From positions 1 through 50,055 of IMG/VR virus record IMGVR_UViG_3300031576_000069: a stretch of 50,055 nucleotides of DNA; one strand, written 5' to 3'. Position 1 is the stretch's first letter; the number at the start of each line of letters is the position of its first letter. The position numbers and the translations under genes are program-made. A model generated the notes under the pieces. The model did no database searches. It had not been told where the DNA came from and was given only the letters and a program-made list of their open reading frames with translations. This document shows, in pieces, positions 14,894 to 24,126 of this stretch. This stretch comes from a virus.

Positions 14894-16824
14894 TAGGTGG
14901 CCCTCCCGTGTGTTCGGTCGGTCAGGATCGAGAGTTCACCCGCCAGTTGGCGCGCGGGGTCGGTAGCGGCGCGTATCTCCTCAACGAGTGCGGACACCAC
15001 CTTCTGACGCTCGAAGGGATCGAGGTCGGCCACCCGGAGGTTGACGTTGATGACCGTATTGCCGCCCCCTGATGGTCCGGATGTCGAGGCGGCCGCGCCA
15101 CCGGGGGGAACGATCTGCTCCCCACCGTGGACCAGGGCCAGGCGCGGGGCGCCCATGGGCCCGGGCACGCGCGCCGTACCGTGCGCGAAACCACCGGCGA
15201 AGCCCGCAAAGGCGCCGAATCCTGCCAGGGCACCAATCCCACCGAGACCGCCCGCCGAGGCGAGCGCGCGCTGGATCTGGATGCGAGTGAACTCCTCGAT
15301 GGCCACGCGCGCGATCGAGCGGAAGATGCCCTTCATGGCCTCCTCCATGCTCTTGCCATCGAGCACGATGTCCGCGAAGGCGCTTGCGAAGCGGCTGGAC
15401 ACATGGCTGGAAACCGCCTCGCTGACCTCCTTTACAGCCTTGAAGTTCTCGTCCGCCCCCTCGCGGATCTTGCGGATGTTCTCCGTGGTGTTGAACTCCA
15501 GGTCCTCGAATGCCTTCTGTACCTGCTCGGCGCTGAGAGTACCAGCCTCGCTAAGGCGCAGGAGTTCCAGTTTTTTGGCCTCGGTTTTCTGCTGTTCGAT
15601 CGCGATCTGTGCGGCGGCCTCACCCTGGGTGATCCTGATGCGCTCATTGGCGGCCGCGCGCGCAATCTCCGTGATCTTTTGTTCTTCATCGTTCGCGCGC
15701 TTCCTGATCTCGCCGGCTTCGGAAGCTCGGCGACGCCTCTCCGCCTCGGCCTTGGCTTCCTTGGCCTCGCGATCCGCGGCCGCCTTCTCGGCCTTGGTCT
15801 CCTCGTTAGCCCTCTGGCGGGAGACCTCGAGCAGGCGCTCATTCGCGGCCAAGCGCTTGCTGATGATCTCGATGGTGCTCGCGGCCAAGCGCGAGAGCGC
15901 TTCCTCCGATGCCAGTAGCTCACGGTCCTGAGCAACTTCCTGCTGGATGACATTCACCGCCGCCTGCTTGACCGTCAGGTCCCTATTCTGGGCCTGGATG
16001 AGGCCGAGCGTGTTGTCGATCAATTCACTGAGGATCGATGAGTAGAGCTTGGCCGCAGGGAGTACCCCGGCGCCGATGCTCTCCTTGAGGTTGCTGAACG
16101 CGTTACCGAGCTGGGCCATCGAGCCCAGATAGGTATTAGCATCCGCCTGTGCCCGCCCGCCGAAGCGCTCGCCGATCTGGCTGAGGACGGCGGCGAAACG
16201 CTCGCCCTTGGGTATCGTGTCCGAGATGATGATCCCATAGCGGGCGAGCATGTCAGTGGAGCCGGCGGCCGCCTTCCCGAGCAGGAAGGCCGCGGACGAG
16301 ATGTCCCTGCCAGTCGCGGTCGCGAAGTCGGCGGCGGCCTGGGTCGCGCGCTTCAACTCCTCGCCCACGATGCCGAAGGAGACCATCATCGATTGCGCGC
16401 TCAGGACCTGTTCGTCGGAGAAGATGGTTGTGCGCTGGAGTTGCTCCGCGAACTTGACCTGCTCATCGACAAGGAGCTTGCTGTTCGCGCCCAGGCTCTT
16501 GAGTGCCTGCGCCAGGTTGTTGACCGCGCGCTCGGATTCACCGTACTCGCGGAGGCTCTCGCGCAGGAAGCCGATGACCCGGCTACCGATGGCTCCCGCG
16601 AATACGATCTCGAACGCGCTCTTGAGGTCAGTAACGCGATCGAGCAGGCCTAGCGCTCCCTGTCTGTTCTTCTGGAATGCCTCATCCGCCCTGGAGGATC
16701 CCTGAGCGGCCTGCTCACCGAAGCGGAGGCTGGAACCACCCGCCTGCTTCAGTGCGTTGGTGACCTCGACTAGGCGGCGGGTTGCCTGGTCATCCGCCCT
16801 AAGAAGGAGGTCGAGGTTTGGCAT
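14893..16824 (-). CDS. Tail tape measure protein, 643 aa
   Basis: Sets tail length and is ejected ahead of DNA. N-terminal TMP domain (ALKSLGANSKLLVDEQVKFA, MVSFGIVGEELKRATQAAAD, TGRDISSAAFLLGKAAAGST) typical of Mu/lambda-like tape measures, a long charged coiled coil (about residues 300-490, with AEKAAADREAKEAKAEAERR), then a Gly/Ala-rich hydrophobic segment and the usual C-terminal sequence VPGPMGAPRLALVHGGEQIV. At 643 aa the predicted tail is short. The ATG is inside the last 26 bp of the upstream gene; the frame stays open back to 16980, but that part reads as shadow. Confidence 0.9.
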   Translation of the reverse strand: MPNLDLLLRADDQATRRLVEVTNALKQAGGSSLRFGEQAAQGSSRADEAFQKNRQGALGLLDRVTDLKSAFEIVFAGAIGSRVIGFLRESLREYGESERAVNNLAQALKSLGANSKLLVDEQVKFAEQLQRTTIFSDEQVLSAQSMMVSFGIVGEELKRATQAAADFATATGRDISSAAFLLGKAAAGSTDMLARYGIIISDTIPKGERFAAVLSQIGERFGGRAQADANTYLGSMAQLGNAFSNLKESIGAGVLPAAKLYSSILSELIDNTLGLIQAQNRDLTVKQAAVNVIQQEVAQDRELLASEEALSRLAASTIEIISKRLAANERLLEVSRQRANEETKAEKAAADREAKEAKAEAERRRRASEAGEIRKRANDEEQKITEIARAAANERIRITQGEAAAQIAIEQQKTEAKKLELLRLSEAGTLSAEQVQKAFEDLEFNTTENIRKIREGADENFKAVKEVSEAVSSHVSSRFASAFADIVLDGKSMEEAMKGIFRSIARVAIEEFTRIQIQRALASAGGLGGIGALAGFGAFAGFAGGFAHGTARVPGPMGAPRLALVHGGEQIVPPGGAAASTSGPSGGGNTVINVNLRVADLDPFERQKVVSALVEEIRAATDPARQLAGELSILTDRTHGRAT

Positions 16825-17302
16825 GCTCGCTCGTCTCCCCCGACGTCGACATCGGCGCCGCCGGTTCGTCGGCTGAAACCTGGCTGAACAGACCGGCGAG
16901 AGATACGCGCATGATCTCCGCGTAGAGCCTGCGCGCGAGCAGATCACGCCGTACCAGGTCGTCGATCCAGACAGCGTCATCCCGGCGGCCGAAGCTAACG
17001 GCCGGGGCTACCGCCCCCCGTACGATCACCGCGCGCATGGCCCCCGGAGATGGCGCTCTGACAGCATACTCCAGCTTGGTCTGGAAGGCCGCGGCATCCT
17101 CGGCCAGGAGGCGCGCGTACCACTCGTTGCCCTGGTCAAGGAGGCTGAGTTCTACCGAGCGGACGCGGAAGCGCCAGCGCGAGCCGTCAGCGTCCTCGAC
17201 CTCAACGGCATGTGATGCCTCCACGTGCGCGCGCAGGGCCTCGACCAAGGACACTCCATGATCTGGGTCGTTCGGCAATACGACGGTGGCGGCCCCGCTC
17301 AT
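16799..17302 (-). CDS. Probable tail assembly chaperone, 167 aa
   Basis: Small soluble protein between tail tube and tape measure genes, the conserved position of tail assembly chaperones. Helical C-terminal part (DLVRRDLLARRLYAEIMRVS) followed by a Ser/Thr/Pro-rich tail. No slippery heptamer for the usual -1 shift was found near its end. Identity rests on position. Confidence 0.6.
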   Translation of the reverse strand: MSGAATVVLPNDPDHGVSLVEALRAHVEASHAVEVEDADGSRWRFRVRSVELSLLDQGNEWYARLLAEDAAAFQTKLEYAVRAPSPGAMRAVIVRGAVAPAVSFGRRDDAVWIDDLVRRDLLARRLYAEIMRVSLAGLFSQVSADEPAAPMSTSGETSEHAKPRPPS

Positions 17303-18273
17303 CAGTACGCGGTCTCCTTGTTGATGAGCGTCGCCCGGATCGCGTAGCCAGTGACCGGGTCGCGGTAGGCACCGAACGAGAAGTTCTGGACGAGGATGCC
17401 GTCCACTTCCTCGACCGGTCCCGCGCTGTACTTGGTGAGCGGCATCTCCAGGATGAGGCTCGCCTTCTGTGCCGCCTGGATGATCTGTCCCTCGGCCCTG
17501 ATCGTCAGCGAGGACGTACCGTCACCCACCAGCTTGTCGCGCTCGGTCCCGTCCTCGTAATAGAGCAGGAACGAGCCGCTCACCTGCAGGGGCCCGTGCA
17601 CGATGTCCTGGGCATCGCGCGTGGCCGCGAGCACGCGCTTGCGCGCGGGGTTGCCGTTGAGGGTCACGTTGGCCTGGCGGATGAGGCTCGAGGCCACGCC
17701 CGCGAGATCGATCGTGCAGTCCGAGAACAGCAGGTCCTCAAGATCGGCCGAGAAGTCGGGCGTGAGCACCGCGCCCGCGGCCTCGCTCTTGGCCATGAGA
17801 TCGCAGGAGGCGGTGATCCTCCCATCGACCGGGAACGTGAACCCCATCTGGCCCACGGCCGTCCCGCCGTACTTCTTCTGCTCGGCCTGGCGATCGCCGA
17901 ACACGGTATACATCGGGTGCTGACCGTTGTTGTCCACGGGGGTGAACCGGTGGCGGAACACGAGCGGGGCGCCCCCGAAATCTGGCTGATCGGTGGCCAC
18001 GGTGCCGAGTAGGCTCATCAGGAACTCGCCGAGCTTGTCCGCCGAGGGCTGGAGTTCGAACGCGCCCGCCCAGTCGCGGACGCCGCCGGCGGCCTTGCGC
18101 TCCTGGGGATCGCCATATATCTTGGGATTGGCGAGCAGGTTGGGATTGAGGCTCATCTCCGATGCGGGCATGATCGGGATGGAGCGCCCGCTCGAGGCGC
18201 TGGCCTCGGCGGTCCCGCGCACGGCCTCCTTCTTGATGATCCAGACTTTCTGCTCGATCCGTGAAAGCGCCAT
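17302..18273 (-). CDS. Major tail tube protein, 323 aa
   Basis: Beta-rich protein with the layout of phage tail tube subunits: N-terminal arm (ALSRIEQKVWIIKKEAVRGT), long beta domain (RDWAGAFELQPSADKLGEFL, VGQMGFTFPVDGRITASCDL) and C-terminal strand region (GILVQNFSFGAYRDPVTGYA). Forms the hollow tail tube by hexameric stacking. Located right before the chaperone and tape measure genes. The RBS region ends in CCAAG, weak. Confidence 0.8.
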   Translation of the reverse strand: MALSRIEQKVWIIKKEAVRGTAEASASSGRSIPIMPASEMSLNPNLLANPKIYGDPQERKAAGGVRDWAGAFELQPSADKLGEFLMSLLGTVATDQPDFGGAPLVFRHRFTPVDNNGQHPMYTVFGDRQAEQKKYGGTAVGQMGFTFPVDGRITASCDLMAKSEAAGAVLTPDFSADLEDLLFSDCTIDLAGVASSLIRQANVTLNGNPARKRVLAATRDAQDIVHGPLQVSGSFLLYYEDGTERDKLVGDGTSSLTIRAEGQIIQAAQKASLILEMPLTKYSAGPVEEVDGILVQNFSFGAYRDPVTGYAIRATLINKETAY

Positions 18274-18291
18274 CTTGGTCCTCCCCCTTCT

Positions 18292-18630
18292 TTAGTTATC
18301 GTCCTCGGGCTTGTCGCGCCTGTTCTCAAGGCGTTCGCGCATCTTATCAAAAGCCTTGCGCAAGTCATCGAGATGCGTCTCCAGCCGCGACAACGTGATC
18401 TGCAAATCGGCCTTGGTCGCGAACTTCTCGACGAGGGATATGCGCTCATCGTTATAGTGCTCGATAAACTCGTCTTTCCAGCGCCAGAGCGCGCTCAGAC
18501 TGCTGACCTTGCTCTGGAGGTACATATTCCAGCCCGTGAGCGCCAGCGCGACCAATCCGGCATAGATCGCCAGGTCCTTGGCCGTCATGGGCGCGGATAC
18601 GGGAGAGATCACAATCTGATCAGGATACAT
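18292..18630 (-). CDS. TM plus coiled-coil protein, 112 aa
   Basis: One hydrophobic segment (LAIYAGLVALALTGWNMYLQ) followed by a coiled coil (TKADLQITLSRLETHLDDLR, then KMRERLENRRDK). The pattern resembles XhlA-type or phage membrane-anchor proteins, but its position inside the tail cluster is unusual for one. ATG overlaps the upstream stop. Confidence 0.65.
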   Translation of the reverse strand: MYPDQIVISPVSAPMTAKDLAIYAGLVALALTGWNMYLQSKVSSLSALWRWKDEFIEHYNDERISLVEKFATKADLQITLSRLETHLDDLRKAFDKMRERLENRRDKPEDDN

Positions 18631-19094
18631 CAGAAGCTGACCCTCCGCATCTCGTCCACCTCATCGCGCAGATCCCGCCAGTCCATGCTCTGGGGCTCGA
18701 ACACGAGTACGCGCTTGGCGCGCGTGACCACGATATTCGCGGCGTGCCAGCCGCCGGTTCGGCGCGTCTTGTACTCGATGCCCCCGAATGCTGGGCAGTA
18801 GCGCATGCCCTCCTTGACCGCTCCGTAGATGATGCTACCCTTGGCCATGTCGGCCGCGTCGTCGCAATCCGGAAATTCCTCGCTATTTGAATGGTAGCTA
18901 ACGCTCGGGTGGTAATACTTCCAGACAAAGACGCGCAATAGCTCCTCGTCCAGGAGAAGATATTTCAGATCGCGCGTGACTGCGGCGCCGCCACCGCCAG
19001 TACAAGTCAAGATCAGCGACGCCAATTCGGCGCCCGTGATCTCTACCGCCTCGTGATCGAAGCGCTTGCCCTTGCTCCAAGGCCACCAACCCAT
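18630..19094 (-). CDS. Papain-fold (lectin-MOA C-terminal-like) protein, 154 aa
   Basis: The core has the signature of the cysteine-peptidase-like C-terminal domain of MOA-related lectins: KYYHPSVSY, then FPDCDDAADMA (Cys77 as nucleophile), GGWHAANIVV (His117) and VLVFEPQSMDW (Glu133/Gln135 as third residue). All three catalytic positions are kept, so hydrolase activity, perhaps on peptidoglycan or a host surface protein, is plausible. It sits between the fibre-repeat protein and a TM protein. Family assignment is from memory of the motif order. Confidence 0.6.
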   Translation of the reverse strand: MGWWPWSKGKRFDHEAVEITGAELASLILTCTGGGGAAVTRDLKYLLLDEELLRVFVWKYYHPSVSYHSNSEEFPDCDDAADMAKGSIIYGAVKEGMRYCPAFGGIEYKTRRTGGWHAANIVVTRAKRVLVFEPQSMDWRDLRDEVDEMRRVSF

Positions 19095-19127
19095 GCTCGC
19101 CCAGCCTCCTCTATCCGATCAAGTGCG

Positions 19128-22100
19128 TCAGTGCTTGACCACCGTGGCGCGCACCGTCGCCGCCGAAGGGTCGGCGCAGGCATTAGCGACCCCAGCGGTC
19201 TCCCCGTTGTTGCAACACGTTCGCACCGTGACCGTATTGCCGGCGCTCACGAACCCAGAGAACTGGAGTCCGGTCGTCGAGGCGAGAGCGTTCGGGACCC
19301 CTAGGGTCACGATGTCGCCGTCGCCAGCGCCGGTCACGGTCATGGTCAGATCGGAGCAGGAGGCTCCGCCTACGGCTCCGAAGTCTAGGCTCGCGGTCGC
19401 GGACAGGATGCCTGAGACCGTCGCGCCAGTCGTAGGCCCGCTAGAAACGCGTATTCCTCCTCCGCCGCCAGCGTTCAGGTCGAGGAGCCCAGTCGCCGTG
19501 AAGGTCGAGCGCGTGGCGCTCGATCCGAAGGCCGCGTCTCCGTTGACATCGAGAGTTGCCTGCGGGCTCCCCGTAGAGATGCCGACCTTGAAACCTCCGC
19601 CCGACTCGTTGACGAGATTGAACTCACCGTTGCCGCCCGTGTTGACCGTCGCTCGGCAGGAGGTTCCGGAGCAGGAGAACCTACCGGCCGAACCGTAGAG
19701 AATCTTCCCGTTGACCGTCAGGACCTCGCTCGGCGATGCGGTCCCTATCCCGACCAGGCCGTCGCCTCGGACATTCAGGTAGACAGAGCCACCGGTCTTG
19801 TCGTTGATGAGCAGGGAGTCGTCCGATGAGTTGGTCCCGGCGTCAACCTGCAGTCCGTTCGCGTTCCCGGCCGCGCTCGTAGCCTTGAGGTAGGTCAAGA
19901 AAGCCCCGGCCGTGTCGGCCTCGATATGGAGCTTGTTCCCCGGAGCAGTAATCCCGATACCGACATTCCCGCCCGTTACGACGAGCGTCGAGTTCCCGAT
20001 GCGGAAGGGCTCCACGCCAGAGGCGAAGCCGCTGATGAGGACGCCCGAGCCAGTAGCCCCACCAGTTACGAGCAACGGACCAACGACGGTCATGCTGGAC
20101 CCGCTGATGGTGAGGGGGACGGTTAGGGCCGCGTCAGTCGTCGCCATCGACATGATGAGCGAACCGCTGTGTTGCAATTCTAGTCTGTTCATCGTTAGGC
20201 TATTCAGGCAGAGTGCGGCGTCGGAGATGTTGTCGTTCCCCTGAAAATCTACACACCCGGCCCCATCGGGGGAGTTGGTGCGCCTGAGAGCTAGTCCGAC
20301 AACGCCCGTATTGGCCAAAGTAGCAGAGGCTCCAAAAAGCGTGAACGTGTCGTAGATGCCAAGCCCTTCTCCTTGACGATGCCATCGCAAGACCTCACGC
20401 GGCGTCGTGCCGCCTGTGTCGTAGTTGATGAGCGAGAACTTGCTTCCAGCCGTGCCGCCAGGCTCGCCCTGCGTGTCGTTGGGGCCCATAGCCCATCGGT
20501 CGGTCCCGCCGCTCCCGGTGTCGGTGCGCCACTTGATGAGGCGGCGGCTGTTCGAGAAGCCGGTGATGACAGCGGCGACATCTTCGCCGTTGACGACGCG
20601 GGCAATCTCAAACACGTCGCCCTGCGCGCGAATGGTCACGCTGGAAACTGAGTTCAGCGGAACATTCAGCCTCGCGTTCGCGCCTGCACCGTCGAAAACC
20701 ATTGCCGCCGAAACACCTCCGTCGGCCGAGATGAGTAGCTTGGCTGAGGCTCGGATGATGCCGGTCCCGGCGATGGTGCCTGTCACCAGGTCATCAGCCG
20801 CTCCGGCGATGCCGATGTAGGTATTGCAGGCCGCCCCGTTGGAGCCGAGGCAGATATAGGACTTCTTGGTAGCCCCGGTGAGGAACTGCATCGTCGAGTC
20901 GGTCGCGCTCGCTGTGTTCCCAATGTCAAGATCCTCTGCGGGCGTAGTCGTGCCACCGAGGCCGACATTGCCGCTGATCGGCTGGAATACTAGATTTCCG
21001 CCGGCGATGAGGTTGTAGTCCGTGGACTCGAACTTCACGTACCGGTTGGCGATGGCCGCCGCTCCGACTACAGCGACGTTGACGCCGAACGGAAAGCCCG
21101 TGACCGGCTCACTCGAACCGAAGAACGCAACGTTTCTTGACGAGGTGTCCGTCTTGGCGAAGGCCGAGGCGACACGAAGGATTCCGGTCGTCGGGTCATC
21201 CGTTCCTATGCCGACCCCAGCATTGCTTCGGTCGATGGCAAGAATTGGGCTCGTCCCTTGGACTCCAGCGCTCAATGCATAAAAACCGTAGACTCCGGTC
21301 AGGTTACTGGCGCGGAGGTTGAGGCCGAAGCCGTCGAAGCCTGGTTCTCCGAGTCGGACTAGGAGCTTGTCTCCGGTTCCTGTTGGGCCAAGCCAGAGGA
21401 GCGGGGAGCCCACGCCGGTAGAGCCCGCGCCACCGATGGTCAGGGTCCCGGCCGGACTCGTCGAGGAGATGCCTATATTCCCGTTCCTCTGGAACTCCAT
21501 GATGTTCCCGGCCGATAGAAGGTCGTCGCTAGGCGCGCGGATTCGGAGCTTTCCGCCGGTCGTGATGAACTGCCAGAGCCGCTCGTCCGCCGCCTCGTCC
21601 GAGTCCTGGAGCGTCAGCCAGGGGGTTACGCTCTTGAGATGCAGGAGGCTCGCCGGAGTCGCGGTCCCGAGACCGACCTCTCCGGACGCCAGAACGGTCA
21701 TGCGTTCGAGCGTGTTCGTATAGAGCCTCAAGGGATCGCTCGAGAAGGTGCCGACGATGCCCTCGTCAGAGGAAGCGATCATCCGGAGGTCCGAGGCGTT
21801 GGCCCCGGTCCGCGTGGTCTGGATGGTCCCGTTCGCGGCGCTCTGGCCGAACACCGAATCCCCGACGACATCGAGCTTCTGCGCTGGGCTCGGCTGGTTG
21901 ATGCCGATGTTGCCGCCGCTCGCCCGCGCGGCCCCGCCGGAGACCTTCAAGAGAGAACCCTCGTCCGAGAGGAGCTTCGCCGACGAGATCGCATCAGGGA
22001 GCACTTTCCCGGTGTCGATGGCCCCCGCGCCCACCTTGTCGGTCGTCACCGATCCGTTGAGGATGTGCTGGCTTGCCACGGCATCGATCTTCATCTTGGT

Positions 22101-22568
22101 GGTGTCGATGGCCCCGGAGCCTATCTTCCCGGTCGTGACCGCTCCGTCCGCGAGCTTCCCCTCGGTGACCGCCGCGTTGAGGATGGCGACCGCGGTTACC
22201 GCATCGGGATGGAGCTTGCCCGACGTAACGGCCCCACCGCCGAGCTTGCCGGTCGTGATCGCGCCATCGAGCACGTGCACGTTGTTGACCGCGTCGGCGT
22301 GGAGCTTCGTCGAGTCCACGGCGCCGGATCCGATCTTTGGCGTGGTGATCTCCCCGTCGCCGACCTTGCCGCTCGTGACCGCCCCGCCAGCCAGCTTGTC
22401 GGTGTCGACGGCCCCGGACTGGATGTGCACCGTAGCCACCGAGTTGGGAGTCAGGTAGGGCCCGCGCACATCGGCCCCGCCGGCGAGCGCGATAAGCGCC
22501 CCGGCCGAGAACACGGAGACGGCGGCCACGGCGACCGCGCGCCACACCCTGGAGATCGTGCTGTTCAT
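19128..22568 (-). CDS. Large repeat-containing fibre / adhesin-like protein, 1146 aa
   Basis: N-terminal hydrophobic stretch (VAVAAVSVFSAGALIALAGG) resembling a signal peptide. Residues about 45-200 hold around 15 copies of a 10-11-residue repeat of type GAVTTGKLADGAVTTGKIGS, a parallel beta-solenoid pattern. The rest contains about eight spaced copies of the 'VGIGTASPSEVLTVNGK' motif (for example VGLGTATPASLLHL, IGINQPSPAQKLDVVGD, VGIGTDDPTTGILRV), each followed by a beta domain; this motif is common in trimeric phage fibres and bacterial surface proteins. Likely a receptor-binding or side fibre. The C-terminal part is Cys-containing (TVRTCCNNGE). It lies upstream of the tail-tube genes in the late unit. 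Confidence 0.78.
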   Translation of the reverse strand: MNSTISRVWRAVAVAAVSVFSAGALIALAGGADVRGPYLTPNSVATVHIQSGAVDTDKLAGGAVTSGKVGDGEITTPKIGSGAVDSTKLHADAVNNVHVLDGAITTGKLGGGAVTSGKLHPDAVTAVAILNAAVTEGKLADGAVTTGKIGSGAIDTTKMKIDAVASQHILNGSVTTDKVGAGAIDTGKVLPDAISSAKLLSDEGSLLKVSGGAARASGGNIGINQPSPAQKLDVVGDSVFGQSAANGTIQTTRTGANASDLRMIASSDEGIVGTFSSDPLRLYTNTLERMTVLASGEVGLGTATPASLLHLKSVTPWLTLQDSDEAADERLWQFITTGGKLRIRAPSDDLLSAGNIMEFQRNGNIGISSTSPAGTLTIGGAGSTGVGSPLLWLGPTGTGDKLLVRLGEPGFDGFGLNLRASNLTGVYGFYALSAGVQGTSPILAIDRSNAGVGIGTDDPTTGILRVASAFAKTDTSSRNVAFFGSSEPVTGFPFGVNVAVVGAAAIANRYVKFESTDYNLIAGGNLVFQPISGNVGLGGTTTPAEDLDIGNTASATDSTMQFLTGATKKSYICLGSNGAACNTYIGIAGAADDLVTGTIAGTGIIRASAKLLISADGGVSAAMVFDGAGANARLNVPLNSVSSVTIRAQGDVFEIARVVNGEDVAAVITGFSNSRRLIKWRTDTGSGGTDRWAMGPNDTQGEPGGTAGSKFSLINYDTGGTTPREVLRWHRQGEGLGIYDTFTLFGASATLANTGVVGLALRRTNSPDGAGCVDFQGNDNISDAALCLNSLTMNRLELQHSGSLIMSMATTDAALTVPLTISGSSMTVVGPLLVTGGATGSGVLISGFASGVEPFRIGNSTLVVTGGNVGIGITAPGNKLHIEADTAGAFLTYLKATSAAGNANGLQVDAGTNSSDDSLLINDKTGGSVYLNVRGDGLVGIGTASPSEVLTVNGKILYGSAGRFSCSGTSCRATVNTGGNGEFNLVNESGGGFKVGISTGSPQATLDVNGDAAFGSSATRSTFTATGLLDLNAGGGGGIRVSSGPTTGATVSGILSATASLDFGAVGGASCSDLTMTVTGAGDGDIVTLGVPNALASTTGLQFSGFVSAGNTVTVRTCCNNGETAGVANACADPSAATVRATVVKH

Positions 22569-22631
22569 CGTCTGTTCCTCCCGCTCAAGTCTGGGTCCGT
22601 CGTCAAATAGAGTCAGCCCGCTGACACCAAA

Positions 22632-23261
22632 CTACTGGCCCTGCATGGTCGAGAACGCCTGGTCCGATCCCGTGGTGCGGATGCAGTAGAACGCGCCCAC
22701 GAAGGCCGAGAGCGGGCCGTCGAGGGTGACGCACGAACTGCCGAGCACCTTCAGACCCACCGTGGCCGTGACGCCCGCGGGTCCGACGCGCACGGCGTCC
22801 GTGCCATCGTTGCAGAACAGGCTGGTCTTGGCACTGATGTTCGCCGGGAGGGCGAGCGTGGCCGAGGATCCGCATGCTCCTGTACTCACGGCCGGCGTCG
22901 CCCACGTGTTGTTCGTGTCCTGGAGCGAGACCCTGAGCGCGTTGCTCGCGGTCACCTCCGCGACGTCGGTTCCGTCCGTGACCTTGGTGGGCCAAGCTCC
23001 CGAGGTGGCGGCCGCGGTCCCCTGGTTGGCGGTCACCGTGCCCGAGATGGGGGCGCCGGAGCCGGTGCTGACCGTCAGGAGGTACCCCTCATTGGTCGCC
23101 TTGAGGTTCCTGAGTTCGGTGGGCGTCCCGCTCGTGACCGCGAGCGTGGACGGGACGTAGTTGACATCCCGGCGGGCTTTCTCGTCCGCCGCCTTGGCCG
23201 CCGGAGCCAGCGCCAGCAGGGCCATGATCGCCGCCGTCACCGCGTATCGAAAGTTCTTCAT
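22632..23261 (-). CDS. Secreted protein in the structural cluster, 209 aa
   Basis: Textbook signal peptide (YAVTAAIMALLALAPAAKAA, cleavage after AKA near residue 24). The mature part is beta-rich (NEGYLLTVSTGSGAPISGTV, VGPAGVTATVGLKVLG). No family recognised. It is unusual to find a Sec signal peptide in a head/tail gene cluster; the protein may decorate the virion from outside or modify the host surface. Confidence 0.65.
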   Translation of the reverse strand: MKNFRYAVTAAIMALLALAPAAKAADEKARRDVNYVPSTLAVTSGTPTELRNLKATNEGYLLTVSTGSGAPISGTVTANQGTAAATSGAWPTKVTDGTDVAEVTASNALRVSLQDTNNTWATPAVSTGACGSSATLALPANISAKTSLFCNDGTDAVRVGPAGVTATVGLKVLGSSCVTLDGPLSAFVGAFYCIRTTGSDQAFSTMQGQ

Positions 23262-23280
23262 CGTGCTCGTCCTCCCCTGC

Positions 23281-23772
23281 CTAGGTCTTGCGATCCTGAA
23301 CGGCGAGCGTCAACTCCTTGACCAGCATGTTGTGATTCGCGATCTTGGCCATCGAAATGGGCGTCCAGTCCATCTCGCCGGTGAAAAACGCGTCGCCCTG
23401 ACTCACATCCTGAAGGCGCGTGAGCTTGCGCAGGCGCGCGCGCACGGCATCGAAAGCCTCCTCGAGCACGAGATCGGGTGCGCCCTTGCCCTCGGTGTTG
23501 ATGCTCAAGAATCCTCGGATGACGATGTTCTGTGCCGCGAGCGAGAACCCGGTGTTGCCGGTCGTGCCCCTACTTTCTCGGCCGTTCCCGGGCATGATGA
23601 TGAACGCCTTGACCACCTCGCCGAGCACATCGTCCTTGAACTTCCAGTCGGTGATCACCGCGTCCTGGTCGGGGCTCATCTGGAGGCGTGCGTGCACGCG
23701 CCCGATCGGGGGCGTGATCGCCTCGAGTTCGGCTTTGAGCTTGTCCAGCGCGGCCCTGATCCCGATCGCCAC
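23281..23772 (-). CDS. Tail terminator / tail completion protein, 163 aa
   Basis: Alpha/beta protein with the layout of Siphovirus tail terminators: N-terminal helix (IRAALDKLKAELEAITPPIG), central strands (IVIRGFLSINTEGKGAPDLV) and long helix (LEEAFDAVRARLRKL), in the expected place between connector proteins and the tail tube. GTG start. No catalytic motif. Confidence 0.65.
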   Translation of the reverse strand: MAIGIRAALDKLKAELEAITPPIGRVHARLQMSPDQDAVITDWKFKDDVLGEVVKAFIIMPGNGRESRGTTGNTGFSLAAQNIVIRGFLSINTEGKGAPDLVLEEAFDAVRARLRKLTRLQDVSQGDAFFTGEMDWTPISMAKIANHNMLVKELTLAVQDRKT

Positions 23773-23775
23773 CGA

Positions 23776-24120
23776 TTAGACCCCCGTTTTCTTCTCGAGC
23801 ACGGCCTGGAGCGTCACCGCCGCTACCGCTCCCACGTATTTCAAGCGCGTATGCGTCCCCAGCTTTTCCTCCGGCAATGGGAAAACGTAATCGCCGGTGG
23901 CACTGATCTGGTTGAAAGCGGCCACGGTCGCCCACCGGGACTGATCGTGCGAGATCTGGATCTCGATGTCGACCACGCCGCCGGCGGCCACGGCCGAGAC
24001 GTGCACGAACGCGCGCGCGTCCTTGGCCGCCTCGGTCTTGATCGGGTTCGAGTTCGTCGTCCCCGGGGCGATGACCGTTCCCGCCGGGCTGAATTCCGCG
24101 ACTGACGCGAATCGTGCCAT
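23776..24120 (-). CDS. Beta-sandwich protein, paralogue of the connector insert, 114 aa
   Basis: Residues about 35-110 (RAFVHVSAVAAGGVVDIEIQ, TVAAFNQISATGDYVFPLPE) are clearly related to residues about 160-240 of the connector encoded at 24633-25667 (QVFIHVTAVVGADAALEAFV, DIAAFNPITAVGDYTIPLAK). So this is a duplicated, stand-alone copy of an inserted domain. Probably a decoration or head-tail neck protein. Confidence 0.7.
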   Translation of the reverse strand: MARFASVAEFSPAGTVIAPGTTNSNPIKTEAAKDARAFVHVSAVAAGGVVDIEIQISHDQSRWATVAAFNQISATGDYVFPLPEEKLGTHTRLKYVGAVAAVTLQAVLEKKTGV

Positions 24121-24126
24121 GGTGTT

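Noticed and set aside
16824-16980. N-terminal extension of the tape measure gene (possible chaperone frameshift fusion)
   Set aside because: The extended residues are Arg/Cys-rich and no slippery heptamer was found where the two frames overlap.
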